The notes below the pieces were generated by a model that was not told the origin of the DNA, searched no databases, and saw nothing but the letters and a program-made list of their open reading frames with translations. DNA of 64,000 nt from Alteromonas australica (lineage in GTDB: Bacteria > Pseudomonadota > Gammaproteobacteria > Enterobacterales > Alteromonadaceae): positions 1,860,001 to 1,924,000 of the forward strand of contig NZ_CP008849.1 in NCBI RefSeq assembly GCF_000730385.1. Direction: 5' to 3'. Shown here piece after piece: positions 38,313 to 46,424 of this stretch (position 1 is its first letter; every line of letters begins with the position of its first letter). The position numbers and the translations under genes are program-made.

Positions 38313-38705
38313 TTATAAGCGGTCGTTTAGTACCGCGGCAATAGGGCTGCTTTCTAAACCTTGCTCAGATACCCACGCTTGTAAGGTCTTTCCATCTGCT
38401 TCTGGAGAAGATAAATCGCTCTTTGGCATCTTCTTAACCAGTAATGAACCCGCTTCTACCGCGTTACTTAACATTGCTGTGCGGATAAGGCTGTTACCAC
38501 TGCAGCTTACGCCAGAGTAATAATCTTTTAACTTCAAGCGATAATCTGAGGCGACGGTACGCATCTTTTTACGTAGTTCGCCTTTGTCGTCCGCTTGAAC
38601 AATGGTACAAATATTAGCTAATGCTTCGTTTACGTTCGCTTGTGCTAGTCCAGACACGCCGAATGTGGCCGCAATAACTAGAGAAGTTTTAACAATTTTC
38701 AACAT
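38313..38705 (-). CDS. Secreted DUF3718 protein, copy 2
   Basis: This 130-residue paralogue of the protein at 31985 has a signal peptide (MLKIVKTSLVIAATFGVSGLAQA) and the same conserved blocks: VNEALANICTIVQADDKGEL, then YYSGVSCSGNSLIRTA and PEADGKTLQAW. The sequence ahead of the ATG (GAGGAATTAACC) is also close to copy 1, so the duplication includes the translation start region. The function is unknown; periplasmic location is expected. Confidence 0.8.
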   Translation of the reverse strand: MLKIVKTSLVIAATFGVSGLAQANVNEALANICTIVQADDKGELRKKMRTVASDYRLKLKDYYSGVSCSGNSLIRTAMLSNAVEAGSLLVKKMPKSDLSSPEADGKTLQAWVSEQGLESSPIAAVLNDRL

Positions 38706-39170
38706 GGTTAATTCCTCGGTTTTCATTTTATTGTTGTTGGTTCGCTAATCATTAAACGTAAAAACCGGGGCTGTGAATACGGGTTTGATGATACTTAGGT
38801 ATGTATTTTAATAATTAAGCAGGGCGTTAATAAAAATATCAACACCATGGTGAAATGAGAGAAGACCGGTAAAGTTAAACTCCTGACGATGTCACTCCAA
38901 CATAGTGTTGGGCTTGTGAGCAGCGCTCGTTGAAAGAAAGAAGAAGGTAGACGAGGCCACTCATCGCGGGCGTTTAAGCATATCCACTCTAAGTGCTAAA
39001 ATAAGGCCGTTTATCTAGACGTTAAATGAAAAACGTCTCAATAAACGGCGTTGTTAGCATACAAATTCAGTGACAGCGGCCATCGACAAGGGCGTTTATT
39101 TGCTGATACCTAAAAGGCGTCAATACTTATAGCGTATTGCCTCACTCTAGGTTTAGGGTGGCTATCGGTA
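38706..39170. other. Intergenic region with a 44-base imperfect hairpin
   Basis: These 465 bases contain the DUF3718 copy 2 promoter region and, nearer the LysR gene, a long inverted repeat. GCCGTTTATctAGACGTT (39006-39023) faces AACGTCTcaATAAACGGC (39032-39049), 16 of 18 pairs across an 8-base loop. No T run follows, so it is not a standard terminator. No gene is supported here. Confidence 0.6.
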
Positions 39171-40076
39171 TTATGAGTGACTTTTGAAATTGCTTGCCAC
39201 TTCCATAATCTGTTCCCGCATCCACATATGTGCATAGTCGTGATCGGCGCTTACGTGCCAATAAAGATAGTATTCTACTGGCGCCAGGTCGAAGGGCAGT
39301 TCGTAAATGGCTAAATCATAGTGCTTGGCTAAGTGAAACGGTAAGCAAGCAATGAGATCCGTTTTTACTATGGTGCTGGGTACGGTTAAAAAGTGTTGAC
39401 CCCGCATCACTTCTTTACGGCGCTTGCCCATTTTATCTAACGCGATATCTATCGGCCCGGCCCCCGACTTACGTTGGGAAACATTGATATGGCCTAGTCG
39501 CAAAAAGGTGTCTAAATCTAATCCGTTTTTAAGGGCAGGGTGGTTCTTTCTTGCCAGAACGACAAAGCGGTCTTGGGCAATTTTTTCTTTACATAGATGC
39601 GGGTCGGTAAAGGTAGACGCGTCAGCAAAAAAGTCCAGAGTACCGCTTGCCATAGCAGAAACCACCTGACTGCGAGGAATTTCGTAGTTAGTAATACCTA
39701 TATTAGGCGCAAGATTTTGTAGGCGAGCGACAAGCCTAGGCATAATGCTAGCTTCCAACAAATCGCGACTGGCAAAATTAAATGATTTTTCTGCGGTAAG
39801 CGGGTCGAAGGTGTGGCTTTCTTGCACACTTTTTCGCAGCAGTGCGAGGGCTTGTCGGGCGGGCACGATGATATTTTGCGCTACGGGCGTGGGTGTCATG
39901 CTATGACCGGTACGAACAAATAAGGGGTCGTTTAACATCTCTCTCAAACGTGCCAGAGAATTACTTACCGCAGGCTGAGTAATACAAAGAACATCTGCTG
40001 CTTTTGTTAGGCTTCCTGCAGTATATATCGCATCGAATACAGCAAACAGATTTAAATCAATTCTATTCAGATTCAT
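39171..40076 (-). CDS. LysR-family transcriptional regulator
   Basis: This 301-residue LysR regulator has a winged helix-turn-helix at residues 5-65 (NLFAVFDAIYTAGSLTKAAD, then TQPAVSNSLARLREMLNDPLFVR) and a periplasmic-binding-like effector domain after about 90. The N-terminal pattern is like the NodD/LeuO branch. The effector is unknown. It diverges from the MaoC-like hydratase gene, the usual LysR target arrangement. A T-N11-A dyad (40211-40223) sits between them. Confidence 0.9.
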   Translation of the reverse strand: MNLNRIDLNLFAVFDAIYTAGSLTKAADVLCITQPAVSNSLARLREMLNDPLFVRTGHSMTPTPVAQNIIVPARQALALLRKSVQESHTFDPLTAEKSFNFASRDLLEASIMPRLVARLQNLAPNIGITNYEIPRSQVVSAMASGTLDFFADASTFTDPHLCKEKIAQDRFVVLARKNHPALKNGLDLDTFLRLGHINVSQRKSGAGPIDIALDKMGKRRKEVMRGQHFLTVPSTIVKTDLIACLPFHLAKHYDLAIYELPFDLAPVEYYLYWHVSADHDYAHMWMREQIMEVASNFKSHS

Positions 40077-40210
40077 TGAGTATTCCTTTTTTTGGCAATG
40101 CCAACCAGTTACATCTGCCCCTGAAGAAAAAGTATTGCGGAAACACAGGGGTCACAATATTTACGTTATTGTAACAAGAATATTTATAAATACCTATTAT
40201 TAGAAGTTAA

Positions 40211-40223
40211 TTGAAATATTCAA
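40211..40223. promoter_or_regulatory. LysR-type T-N11-A box
   Basis: TTGAA-ata-TTCAA is a 13-base dyad of the T-N11-A form, located 50 bases before the hydratase start and 135 before the LysR start. Confidence 0.5.
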
Positions 40224-40272
40224 CTAAGTAATAGTAGTCTAAACGGCATAATGTACCTATAGGGATAAAAAC

Positions 40273-40719
40273 ATGAAATGTCTCATTGACTTAAAGATCG
40301 GCGACACGTTATCGCAGGCAGAATGGATGACCGTCACGCAGCCTATGATTAATCAGTTTGCTGATGCCACGGGAGACCATCAATGGATTCACTTAGACAG
40401 TGAGCGGTGTAAGAACGAAAGCCCTTTTAAAACCACGATCGCTCATGGGTTTCTCACGGCCTCACTTATGCCAAAAGCGTTCGCTGAGGTTATTGAAGAT
40501 TCACCACGTATAGCGTCAACCATCAACTATGGCATAGACAAACTCAGGTTTTTAGAGCCCGTACGATGCAACGACGGGGTAAAGTTTCAATTTACCGTGG
40601 TGGGGATTGACGACAAACCTATGGGGGCACTTTATAAGGTTGAGGCTACTGCACAACTGAAGTCATGTGAAAAACCTGCGCTAATAGGTACGTTTTTAAT
40701 GCTGGCAGTACTAAAATAA
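40273..40719 (+). CDS. MaoC-like (R)-specific enoyl-CoA hydratase
   Basis: This 148-residue hot-dog-fold protein has the hydratase-2 motif FADATGDHQWIH near the N terminus. Asp35 and His40 are spaced as in the PhaJ catalytic pair. SPFKTTIAHGFLTASLMPK and GIDKLRFLEPVR complete the family pattern. Such enzymes hydrate enoyl-CoA to (R)-3-hydroxyacyl-CoA, linking beta-oxidation to polyester or other pathways; the chain length is unknown. AGGGATAAAAAC precedes the ATG. It diverges from the LysR gene and ends at a terminator. Confidence 0.88.
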   Translation: MKCLIDLKIGDTLSQAEWMTVTQPMINQFADATGDHQWIHLDSERCKNESPFKTTIAHGFLTASLMPKAFAEVIEDSPRIASTINYGIDKLRFLEPVRCNDGVKFQFTVVGIDDKPMGALYKVEATAQLKSCEKPALIGTFLMLAVLK

Positions 40720-40723
40720 AGAT

Positions 40724-40766
40724 AAAAAGCACGTGACTTCATTCGCATGAAATAACGTGCTTTTTT
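40724..40766 (+). terminator. Terminator after the MaoC gene
   Basis: AAAAAGCACGT pairs with ACGTGCTTTTTT around an inner TTCAT-tcgc-ATGAA stem, followed by a T run. Confidence 0.9.
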
Positions 40767-40820
40767 CCACATTGGAAACGAGTGCCTATTATCGTCTAGG
40801 CACACAGTAGGTCATGCTTA

Positions 40821-40988
40821 TTAGTTAGATGCCTCTTGCGCACCTTCTTCAACGGCTTCACCGGCACTTTGAATATCTTCACCAGCGCCTTCTATTGTGG
40901 CACAACCGTTAATACCGCCAAGGGTAGAGGCGAACAGCAGGGCCGTAAATAGGTGTCTTAACTGCTTTGCTTTGGTTAAATTTTCCAT
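40821..40988 (-). CDS. Entericidin-like small lipoprotein
   Basis: This 55-residue lipoprotein begins MENLTKAKQLRHLFTALLF, has the lipobox INGC (Cys29), and has a mature part ATIEGAGEDIQSAGEAVEEG. That is the entericidin EcnA/EcnB pattern (GEDIQxAGEAI). AAGGAG lies eight bases upstream of the ATG at 40988. In E. coli entericidins A and B come as an antidote/toxin pair that affects stationary-phase membrane integrity; here there is one gene. It lies upstream of, and in the same direction as, no close partner: the next gene (MscS) is on the same strand but upstream. Confidence 0.8.
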   Translation of the reverse strand: MENLTKAKQLRHLFTALLFASTLGGINGCATIEGAGEDIQSAGEAVEEGAQEASN

Positions 40989-41041
40989 CTTCTTTCTCCT
41001 TTGAGTTACGTAAAATGATAATGACGGCCAGTGCCCACGAT

Positions 41042-42040
41042 TTATTCGTCGGCGCCGTCTCCCTCTTCAGATTTATCTAGCGAGGGGGAATCTGGGTTTT
41101 CTTGCGCCTTACTGTGTTTAGACTTGCTTGCGCTGGTTAACATGTTGTCTAAGTTGTCGCTTCCCTTAGAATTAAAATCCAATGTCCGTATGGGGAAGGG
41201 GATAAGAATATCGTTTTCTTCCAAGACACGTTTCACCGTGACAACAGCGTCGTGACGCACCACCATAAAGCCCGGATCGCCGGGGTAACGTATCCAAAAC
41301 CAAAGTAAAAGATTAATGCTAGAGTCACCGAACCCTTCTGCGTAAACTGCAGTTTCATCTTTTTTAATCACATAATCCTTTTCTCTCATGGCCTCAGTAA
41401 TTACCTCAGCGGCTTTTTCCACGTCATCGGCATAGGAAATACCAACCGGTACCTCGATGCGTCGATAACCAAGGTAAGAGTAATTCGTGAGTATGTTGCG
41501 AAATAAAATTTTATTGGGAATGACTTCCAATTGACCGTAGAAGGTTTCAACCAAGGTATTTCGCAGGTTTATTTCCTTCACGTTACCGAAAACACCATCC
41601 GCTTCTATAACGTCGCCAATATCGAAGGGTTTGCGAATACCCATTGCCACCCCAGCAATAAAGTTTTCTGTCATATCTTGGAAAGCGAAGCCGATAGCCA
41701 GTCCGACAATACCCGCTCCGGCAAGCAACGAAGTCACTGTGCCTGATAAACCGACAAAATCTAAAGCAATGAAAATACCCGCTACTACAATAACGGCTTT
41801 AATGATTGATGTGAGTAGCCCTGCAATTTGGCGCGACTCGAAGGTACGGCGCATGAGTTTGCCCACCCACTTGCCCACAATTTTAGCTAAAAGCCCAAAG
41901 CCGATTGCAATTAAAAAGGCTACAACAATGTTAGGTAACAGCGTGATTGCTTGTTCTAACCAGCTTTCAAGTTTGTCGCTAAGTAAGGTGTACACGTCAT
42001 CAATGTTTGGAAATTCCATACTTTCACTTTGTTGATTCAC
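41042..42040 (-). CDS. Small-conductance mechanosensitive channel, MscS family
   Basis: This protein of up to 332 residues has an N-terminal amphipathic segment, three membrane helices (about 35-60, 75-98 and 103-135) and a cytoplasmic beta/alphabeta vestibule. The pore helix TM3 reads GAGIVGLAIGFAFQDMTENFIAG, followed by RKPFDIGDVIE, both family hallmarks. It opens under membrane tension to release solutes on osmotic downshift. The polar C-terminal tail (SKSKHSKAQENPDSPSLDKS) is longer than in E. coli MscS. The start is either GTG at 42040 or ATG at 42019; neither has a strong ribosome site. Confidence 0.92.
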   Translation of the reverse strand: MNQQSESMEFPNIDDVYTLLSDKLESWLEQAITLLPNIVVAFLIAIGFGLLAKIVGKWVGKLMRRTFESRQIAGLLTSIIKAVIVVAGIFIALDFVGLSGTVTSLLAGAGIVGLAIGFAFQDMTENFIAGVAMGIRKPFDIGDVIEADGVFGNVKEINLRNTLVETFYGQLEVIPNKILFRNILTNYSYLGYRRIEVPVGISYADDVEKAAEVITEAMREKDYVIKKDETAVYAEGFGDSSINLLLWFWIRYPGDPGFMVVRHDAVVTVKRVLEENDILIPFPIRTLDFNSKGSDNLDNMLTSASKSKHSKAQENPDSPSLDKSEEGDGADE

Positions 42041-42465
42041 AATATTGTATTCACCATCAAAAAGTATTCCGCGATTGCGTGAACTGTAAATATCTGAATT
42101 AATTGATTTTATTTTGGTTTCGGTTTTACTCTCAAATCAAGAGTAAGAAATATCTACCTGAGTATCGAAAAATTTACTGGGTAGGATTTATTCACACCGA
42201 TGCGTCTAAGCTTTGGCGCATTCCCTTGGGAACCGCCCAAGATGCTGATTAGACTTTAGTCTATGTGGTCAGACCATGTGTAAAATTAATGTAAACATAT
42301 TATTCACAATAAATTTACAAAATGAGTTGGCAGGCATACCATTCATCAGGTAGGTCAAATTTTATTCATGGCCTTACACCATAACAATGAGAAATCGATC
42401 AGCTTGTTGCTAACGGAATGTGTGGGTTAAGCCGCTAGTAATGCGCTCAGATTTGGAATCACACT
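42041..42465. promoter_or_regulatory. Divergent control region, mscS-TonB receptor
   Basis: These 425 bases contain no supported gene. The perfect dyad TGGTC-a-GACCA lies at 42266-42276, with AGACT-tt-AGTCT just before it at 42251-42262. They sit about 190 bases ahead of the TonB receptor start and probably mark its control region. Confidence 0.5.
42266..42276. promoter_or_regulatory. GntR/FadR-type dyad upstream of the TonB receptor
   Basis: TGGTCAGACCA equals the core of the FadR consensus (TGGTCNGACCA). Other FadR-subfamily GntR regulators bind similar TGGT-N3-ACCA sites, so the regulator cannot be named. Confidence 0.45.
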
Positions 42466-45168
42466 ATGAATTTAAAAACGCGTAAAACTGCGGTAGCTGC
42501 ACTTGTTAGCGCTGCATTGCTGTGCTCACCTTTAAGCGCTTTAGCGCAAGAGTCACAGGACAGCGAAAAAAAAGAAGCAAAAGACGTTGAACTTATTTTA
42601 GTGACAGGGAGTTTTGTTCGTCGCAGTGAGAACTTTGAATCACCCTCTCCATTGGCCGTTGTCGACAGTGTAGCGATTGATGCAATTGGTGCAAAAAACA
42701 TTGCCGATATTACTCAAACCTTAACCATTAATACCGGAGCAGAGAATAACCCTGATGCGTTTACGCAAAATGCAACGGCGGGCACCTCAAATATTAACCT
42801 ACGGGGCTTAGGCGTAGCGTCTACCCTCATATTACTCAATAACAAGCGTCAGGTAGTTAATGCTCAACCAACGAACGAAGGGTTAAACTTTGTTGATACC
42901 AGCTCGCTGGTCCCCATGATTGCTATTGATAGAATGGAAGTCGTAAAAGACGGTGCTTCTGCGCTATACGGTTCCGATGCGGTCGCCGGCGTTGTTAACT
43001 TCATAACCAAGCGAAATTATGACGGCGTTATGGTGAGTGCGGACTATCAAGATGGTGCGCATGGCAACAATAAAGAATATATACTTCAAGGGCTGTGGGG
43101 GGCATCTGGCGACAATGGTAATGTGATGGCCGCCATTAGTTACACTAATCGTTCACCGCTATTTCTTAGCGATAGACGCTTGAGTCGCCCAGAAGATGAT
43201 ACTAGTTCACTAGGTAATCCCGCGTCTTATTTTCTCAATATTCCTGGCATGGGTGCGCTACCCATCATTGATCCCTATGGCTGTGAAGAGTACGGCGGTT
43301 CACCTAATTTGTTGGCACCTAGCGGCACAATACCGGGTCTTGATATTGGATTCTGTGGCTTTGACTTTGGTAAGTTCTATTCCTATGTGGCAGATGAAAG
43401 TCGCGTAAATACTTATGTTAGTGCCAATTATGAATTTGAAAATGACATTACGTGGACAGCAGAATTCGGTATGGCAAGAAATCGGGCTCAACGGGGCGGT
43501 GCGCCAAGTTTCCCTATTTTAACCTCGCCAATTGTGCCTGATTATCACCCGCAAAATCCCTTTGGACAGCCTGTCGCGTTTTTTGGTCGCGCGGAAGGTA
43601 ATGGTTTTGAAGGTGACCCAGCCAACACAGAATCAGATACGTTTAGATTTAGTACCAACCTACAGGGGGTGACAGACAGTGGGTTTTGGGAAATAAGCTA
43701 TACCCGAGCGGTAAATGACTTTGTTTTCAGTGTGCCAGATGTGCTTAATACTGAATTCCAATTGGCACTATACGGTTTAGGCGGCTCGAACTGTGATCCC
43801 GTGGCAGGAACGCCAGGGGAAGGAAATTGTGAGTTTTATAATCCGTTTGCCACTTCTTATACGTCTTCGCCTAACTCCGACTATGTGGTTGATTCATTCA
43901 CCGGCAAGCAAGTCATCGACTCTAAGGCTGATCTTGAGGTCATAGAGGCCTTCACATCATTTGATGTATTTGAAGTTGGTGGTGGTTATGCAGCCCTAGC
44001 ATTAGGGGTGCAATATCGAGAGAATCAACTATCGCAGGATTACGATGAGCTATCGAATCAAGACAGTTTTACCTTCGTCATTGGTAACCCAGATATCGAC
44101 GGTAGTCAGGACGTGTGGGCCGCATTCGGTGAATTAGCGCTGCCGCTAACTGATGATTTAGATGTACAAGTGGCGTTAAGGTATGAGGATTACGGCGGTA
44201 ATATAGGTAGCACGGTAGATCCAAAACTTGCAGTTTCATACCGCGCCAATGACACCTTGTCGTTTAGAGGCTCCATTTCTACCTCGTTCAGAGCGCCTAC
44301 GGTGTTTTTAGCACAAGGTGGAGCAACGTCTTTGCAGCAGATACTCGACCCCGTGCAAGGTGCCGTGGCTTTTGTTGCCGTGCGAACCTCGGGTAACGAA
44401 GAGCTGAAACCAGAAGAGTCGACAGCGTACAACCTTGGGGTTTCGTTTGAACCATTTAGAGATTTATCACTGGAATTGGATTATTGGAACTTCGCATTTG
44501 AAGACCTAATTATTCAGGAAAACGCACAGGCGGTATTAAATGCCGATCCTACTGACCCTGACCGAATTGTCCGCGCTGGCGACCCACTCACCGGGCCATT
44601 GCTTCAAATTAACAACACCTATGTTAATGCAAGCGAGCTAGAAACGTCTGGTCTGGACTTTGTTGCCAGCTATAAACTGGAAACGGAGGCGGGGAGTTTT
44701 ACGCCCTCACTGAACGCTACCTATATTACTAAGTACGACCTAAAGGATCCCCAAGCCGGTAATATTGATGGCGCGGGTAGACGTAACTTCAACAATATAG
44801 GTGTTTCTTCTCCAGAGTTGCGTATGAACCTAGGTTTAGCATGGCAGCATGACATTCATGCCGCGAACCTATTTGTACGCTATATCTCGTCTTACGATGA
44901 TGACCAAAATTGTTCAGATGGCACCGCTAACTTAACGGGGTGTGCCGACGGCTTTTATGAAATTGACAGTCATGTCACGGTAGACGCGCAGTACAATATA
45001 GACTTAGGGGCGTTATTTGAAACCTCGCAAAGTTACGTGTTGTCGCTAGGTGGAATCAACCTGTTTGACGAAGATCCTCCACAATTGTTTACCAACAGTG
45101 GTTTCGACTCCAAAGTTCATGATCCTAGAGGTCGTCAAATATATGCGCGCCTTGCAATAGAGTTTTAA
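42466..45168 (+). CDS. TonB-dependent outer-membrane receptor
   Basis: This 900-residue protein has a signal peptide (cut near SALAQ, residue 28), a plug domain (about 45-185, with NINLRGLGVASTLILLNNKR and YGSDAVAGVVNFITK) and a 22-strand-type barrel ending in Phe (IYARLAIEF), the outer-membrane insertion signal. It takes up a large substrate using TonB energy. The sequence is of the large Alteromonadales/Xanthomonadales group that includes sugar, peptide and iron receptors. The substrate is not evident and no uptake partner is adjacent. A GntR-type dyad lies upstream and a strong terminator downstream. Confidence 0.93.
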   Translation: MNLKTRKTAVAALVSAALLCSPLSALAQESQDSEKKEAKDVELILVTGSFVRRSENFESPSPLAVVDSVAIDAIGAKNIADITQTLTINTGAENNPDAFTQNATAGTSNINLRGLGVASTLILLNNKRQVVNAQPTNEGLNFVDTSSLVPMIAIDRMEVVKDGASALYGSDAVAGVVNFITKRNYDGVMVSADYQDGAHGNNKEYILQGLWGASGDNGNVMAAISYTNRSPLFLSDRRLSRPEDDTSSLGNPASYFLNIPGMGALPIIDPYGCEEYGGSPNLLAPSGTIPGLDIGFCGFDFGKFYSYVADESRVNTYVSANYEFENDITWTAEFGMARNRAQRGGAPSFPILTSPIVPDYHPQNPFGQPVAFFGRAEGNGFEGDPANTESDTFRFSTNLQGVTDSGFWEISYTRAVNDFVFSVPDVLNTEFQLALYGLGGSNCDPVAGTPGEGNCEFYNPFATSYTSSPNSDYVVDSFTGKQVIDSKADLEVIEAFTSFDVFEVGGGYAALALGVQYRENQLSQDYDELSNQDSFTFVIGNPDIDGSQDVWAAFGELALPLTDDLDVQVALRYEDYGGNIGSTVDPKLAVSYRANDTLSFRGSISTSFRAPTVFLAQGGATSLQQILDPVQGAVAFVAVRTSGNEELKPEESTAYNLGVSFEPFRDLSLELDYWNFAFEDLIIQENAQAVLNADPTDPDRIVRAGDPLTGPLLQINNTYVNASELETSGLDFVASYKLETEAGSFTPSLNATYITKYDLKDPQAGNIDGAGRRNFNNIGVSSPELRMNLGLAWQHDIHAANLFVRYISSYDDDQNCSDGTANLTGCADGFYEIDSHVTVDAQYNIDLGALFETSQSYVLSLGGINLFDEDPPQLFTNSGFDSKVHDPRGRQIYARLAIEF

Positions 45169-45204
45169 TCATAACAAGCAAGATACCTAACACAGAAAGT
45201 ATAG

Positions 45205-45235
45205 ATACCGGCACCCTGTGCCGGTATTTTTTTTG
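45205..45235 (+). terminator. Terminator after the TonB receptor gene
   Basis: ATACCGGCAC-cct-GTGCCGGTAT is a 10-base perfect stem followed by eight T. Confidence 0.95.
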
Positions 45236-45347
45236 TAAACAATTCGCCCCAAGCAAGGAAGTCGAATCTTTTTCTCGTCTACTGAATTTTACCTAAGGCT
45301 GGTTTACAGTGTTTATTGGCTTAAAACGGAGATTGAAGGAATCACCC

Positions 45348-45653
45348 ATGGCGAACAAATTAACCTCATCAGAAGTTCAACACGCGTTATCGACATTAAA
45401 TAACACGTTGGAGGAAGGTCAAACTTGGCAACTTGAAAACAATGCCATTGTAAAAACCTTTACCTTTAAAAGTTTTATTCGTGCATTTGGTTGGATGTCT
45501 CAAATTGCTATTTGGGCAGAAAAGCTTAATCACCACCCCGAATGGTTTAACGTTTATAACCGTGTAGAGGTTAAATTATCAACACACGACCTTAATGGGC
45601 TTAGCGATTTAGACTTTAAACTTGCAGATAAAATGGAAAAGTTATGTGATTAA
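45348..45653 (+). CDS. phhB: Pterin-4-alpha-carbinolamine dehydratase
   Basis: This 101-residue protein has the family active-site pattern [20 protein letters not shown] (His62, His63, Pro64) followed by [13 protein letters not shown] (His80, Asp90). It dehydrates 4a-hydroxytetrahydrobiopterin, normally to recycle the cofactor of phenylalanine hydroxylase; phhA is not adjacent. The ATG at 45348 has AAGGA seven bases ahead; the earlier in-frame start at 45309 lacks one and has no conserved residues before it. Confidence 0.93.
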   Translation: MANKLTSSEVQHALSTLNNTLEEGQTWQLENNAIVKTFTFKSFIRAFGWMSQIAIWAEKLNHHPEWFNVYNRVEVKLSTHDLNGLSDLDFKLADKMEKLCD

Positions 45654-45759
45654 TGTCGGGGATGGCGAACAAAACCGCGCTGAATCGTACGTTCACTGCA
45701 CATAATGCTGATTAATTGCGCATACAGTCAGAAAAATGAAATATTTCCTCTTGTGGCTC

Positions 45760-45787
45760 TTGTGTTAGTAAAGTCCCTATGTATAAT
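45760..45787 (+). promoter_or_regulatory. Promoter of the initiator tRNA genes
   Basis: TTGTGT, a 16-base spacer and a perfect TATAAT precede the first tRNA by about 60 bases. Confidence 0.7.
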
Positions 45788-45845
45788 ACGCACCACGTTG
45801 AAGGGAGGCAGCAAGAAACGCTGACACCAACAACGAATTTTCTGG

Positions 45846-45922
<77 letters not shown>

Positions 45923-45992
45923 CAGAAAATGAACGATATATCTACTTAGTTGCCTAATAGATAATAGCAGGTCAAGTAAGTAAAAGTACAGA

Positions 45993-46069
<77 letters not shown>

Positions 46070-46074
46070 CATTT

Positions 46075-46102
46075 AAGCCCTGGCATTTGCCGGGGCTTTT
46101 TT
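46075..46102 (+). terminator. Terminator of the tRNA transcript
   Basis: AAGCCC-t-GGC pairs with GCC-g-GGGCTT around ATTT, followed by a run of T. Confidence 0.9.
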
Positions 46103-46424
46103 GTCTCTCTTTCTTTTTATTTTATGACTTTTTTGCTGCATGTTATCTCTACGTGACAGCTTGTCTTCAGTGGCTTTCATGCCAGTATCTCGTTATAAAG
46201 TAAGTCCTATTTTTATCAAATGATGCGTACCGAGTTTGACTCGTTGTCTATACTTTTTTCTTCTCGCACTTTGAATAATCATTTATTACATGGTAAAAGT
46301 CTGTTTTATTATACTAAAGAATAATGCGGTGCCTGCTATTTGCTTCGTCAACAAACCACTTAGTGGAAGCAAAATTCAGAGTTAACAGCGTGTCCCTAAA
46401 AAAGAAGTAACAAAAATAATTGCT
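46103..46424. other. Intergenic region, tRNA terminator to MHYT kinase
   Basis: These 322 AT-rich bases should contain the promoter of the kinase operon. I found no clear -35/-10 pair, no gene and no notable repeat. Confidence 0.4.

Noticed and set aside
42466-45168. TonB receptor as an iron-siderophore receptor
   Set aside because: No siderophore genes or Fur-like site are visible nearby, so the substrate was left open.
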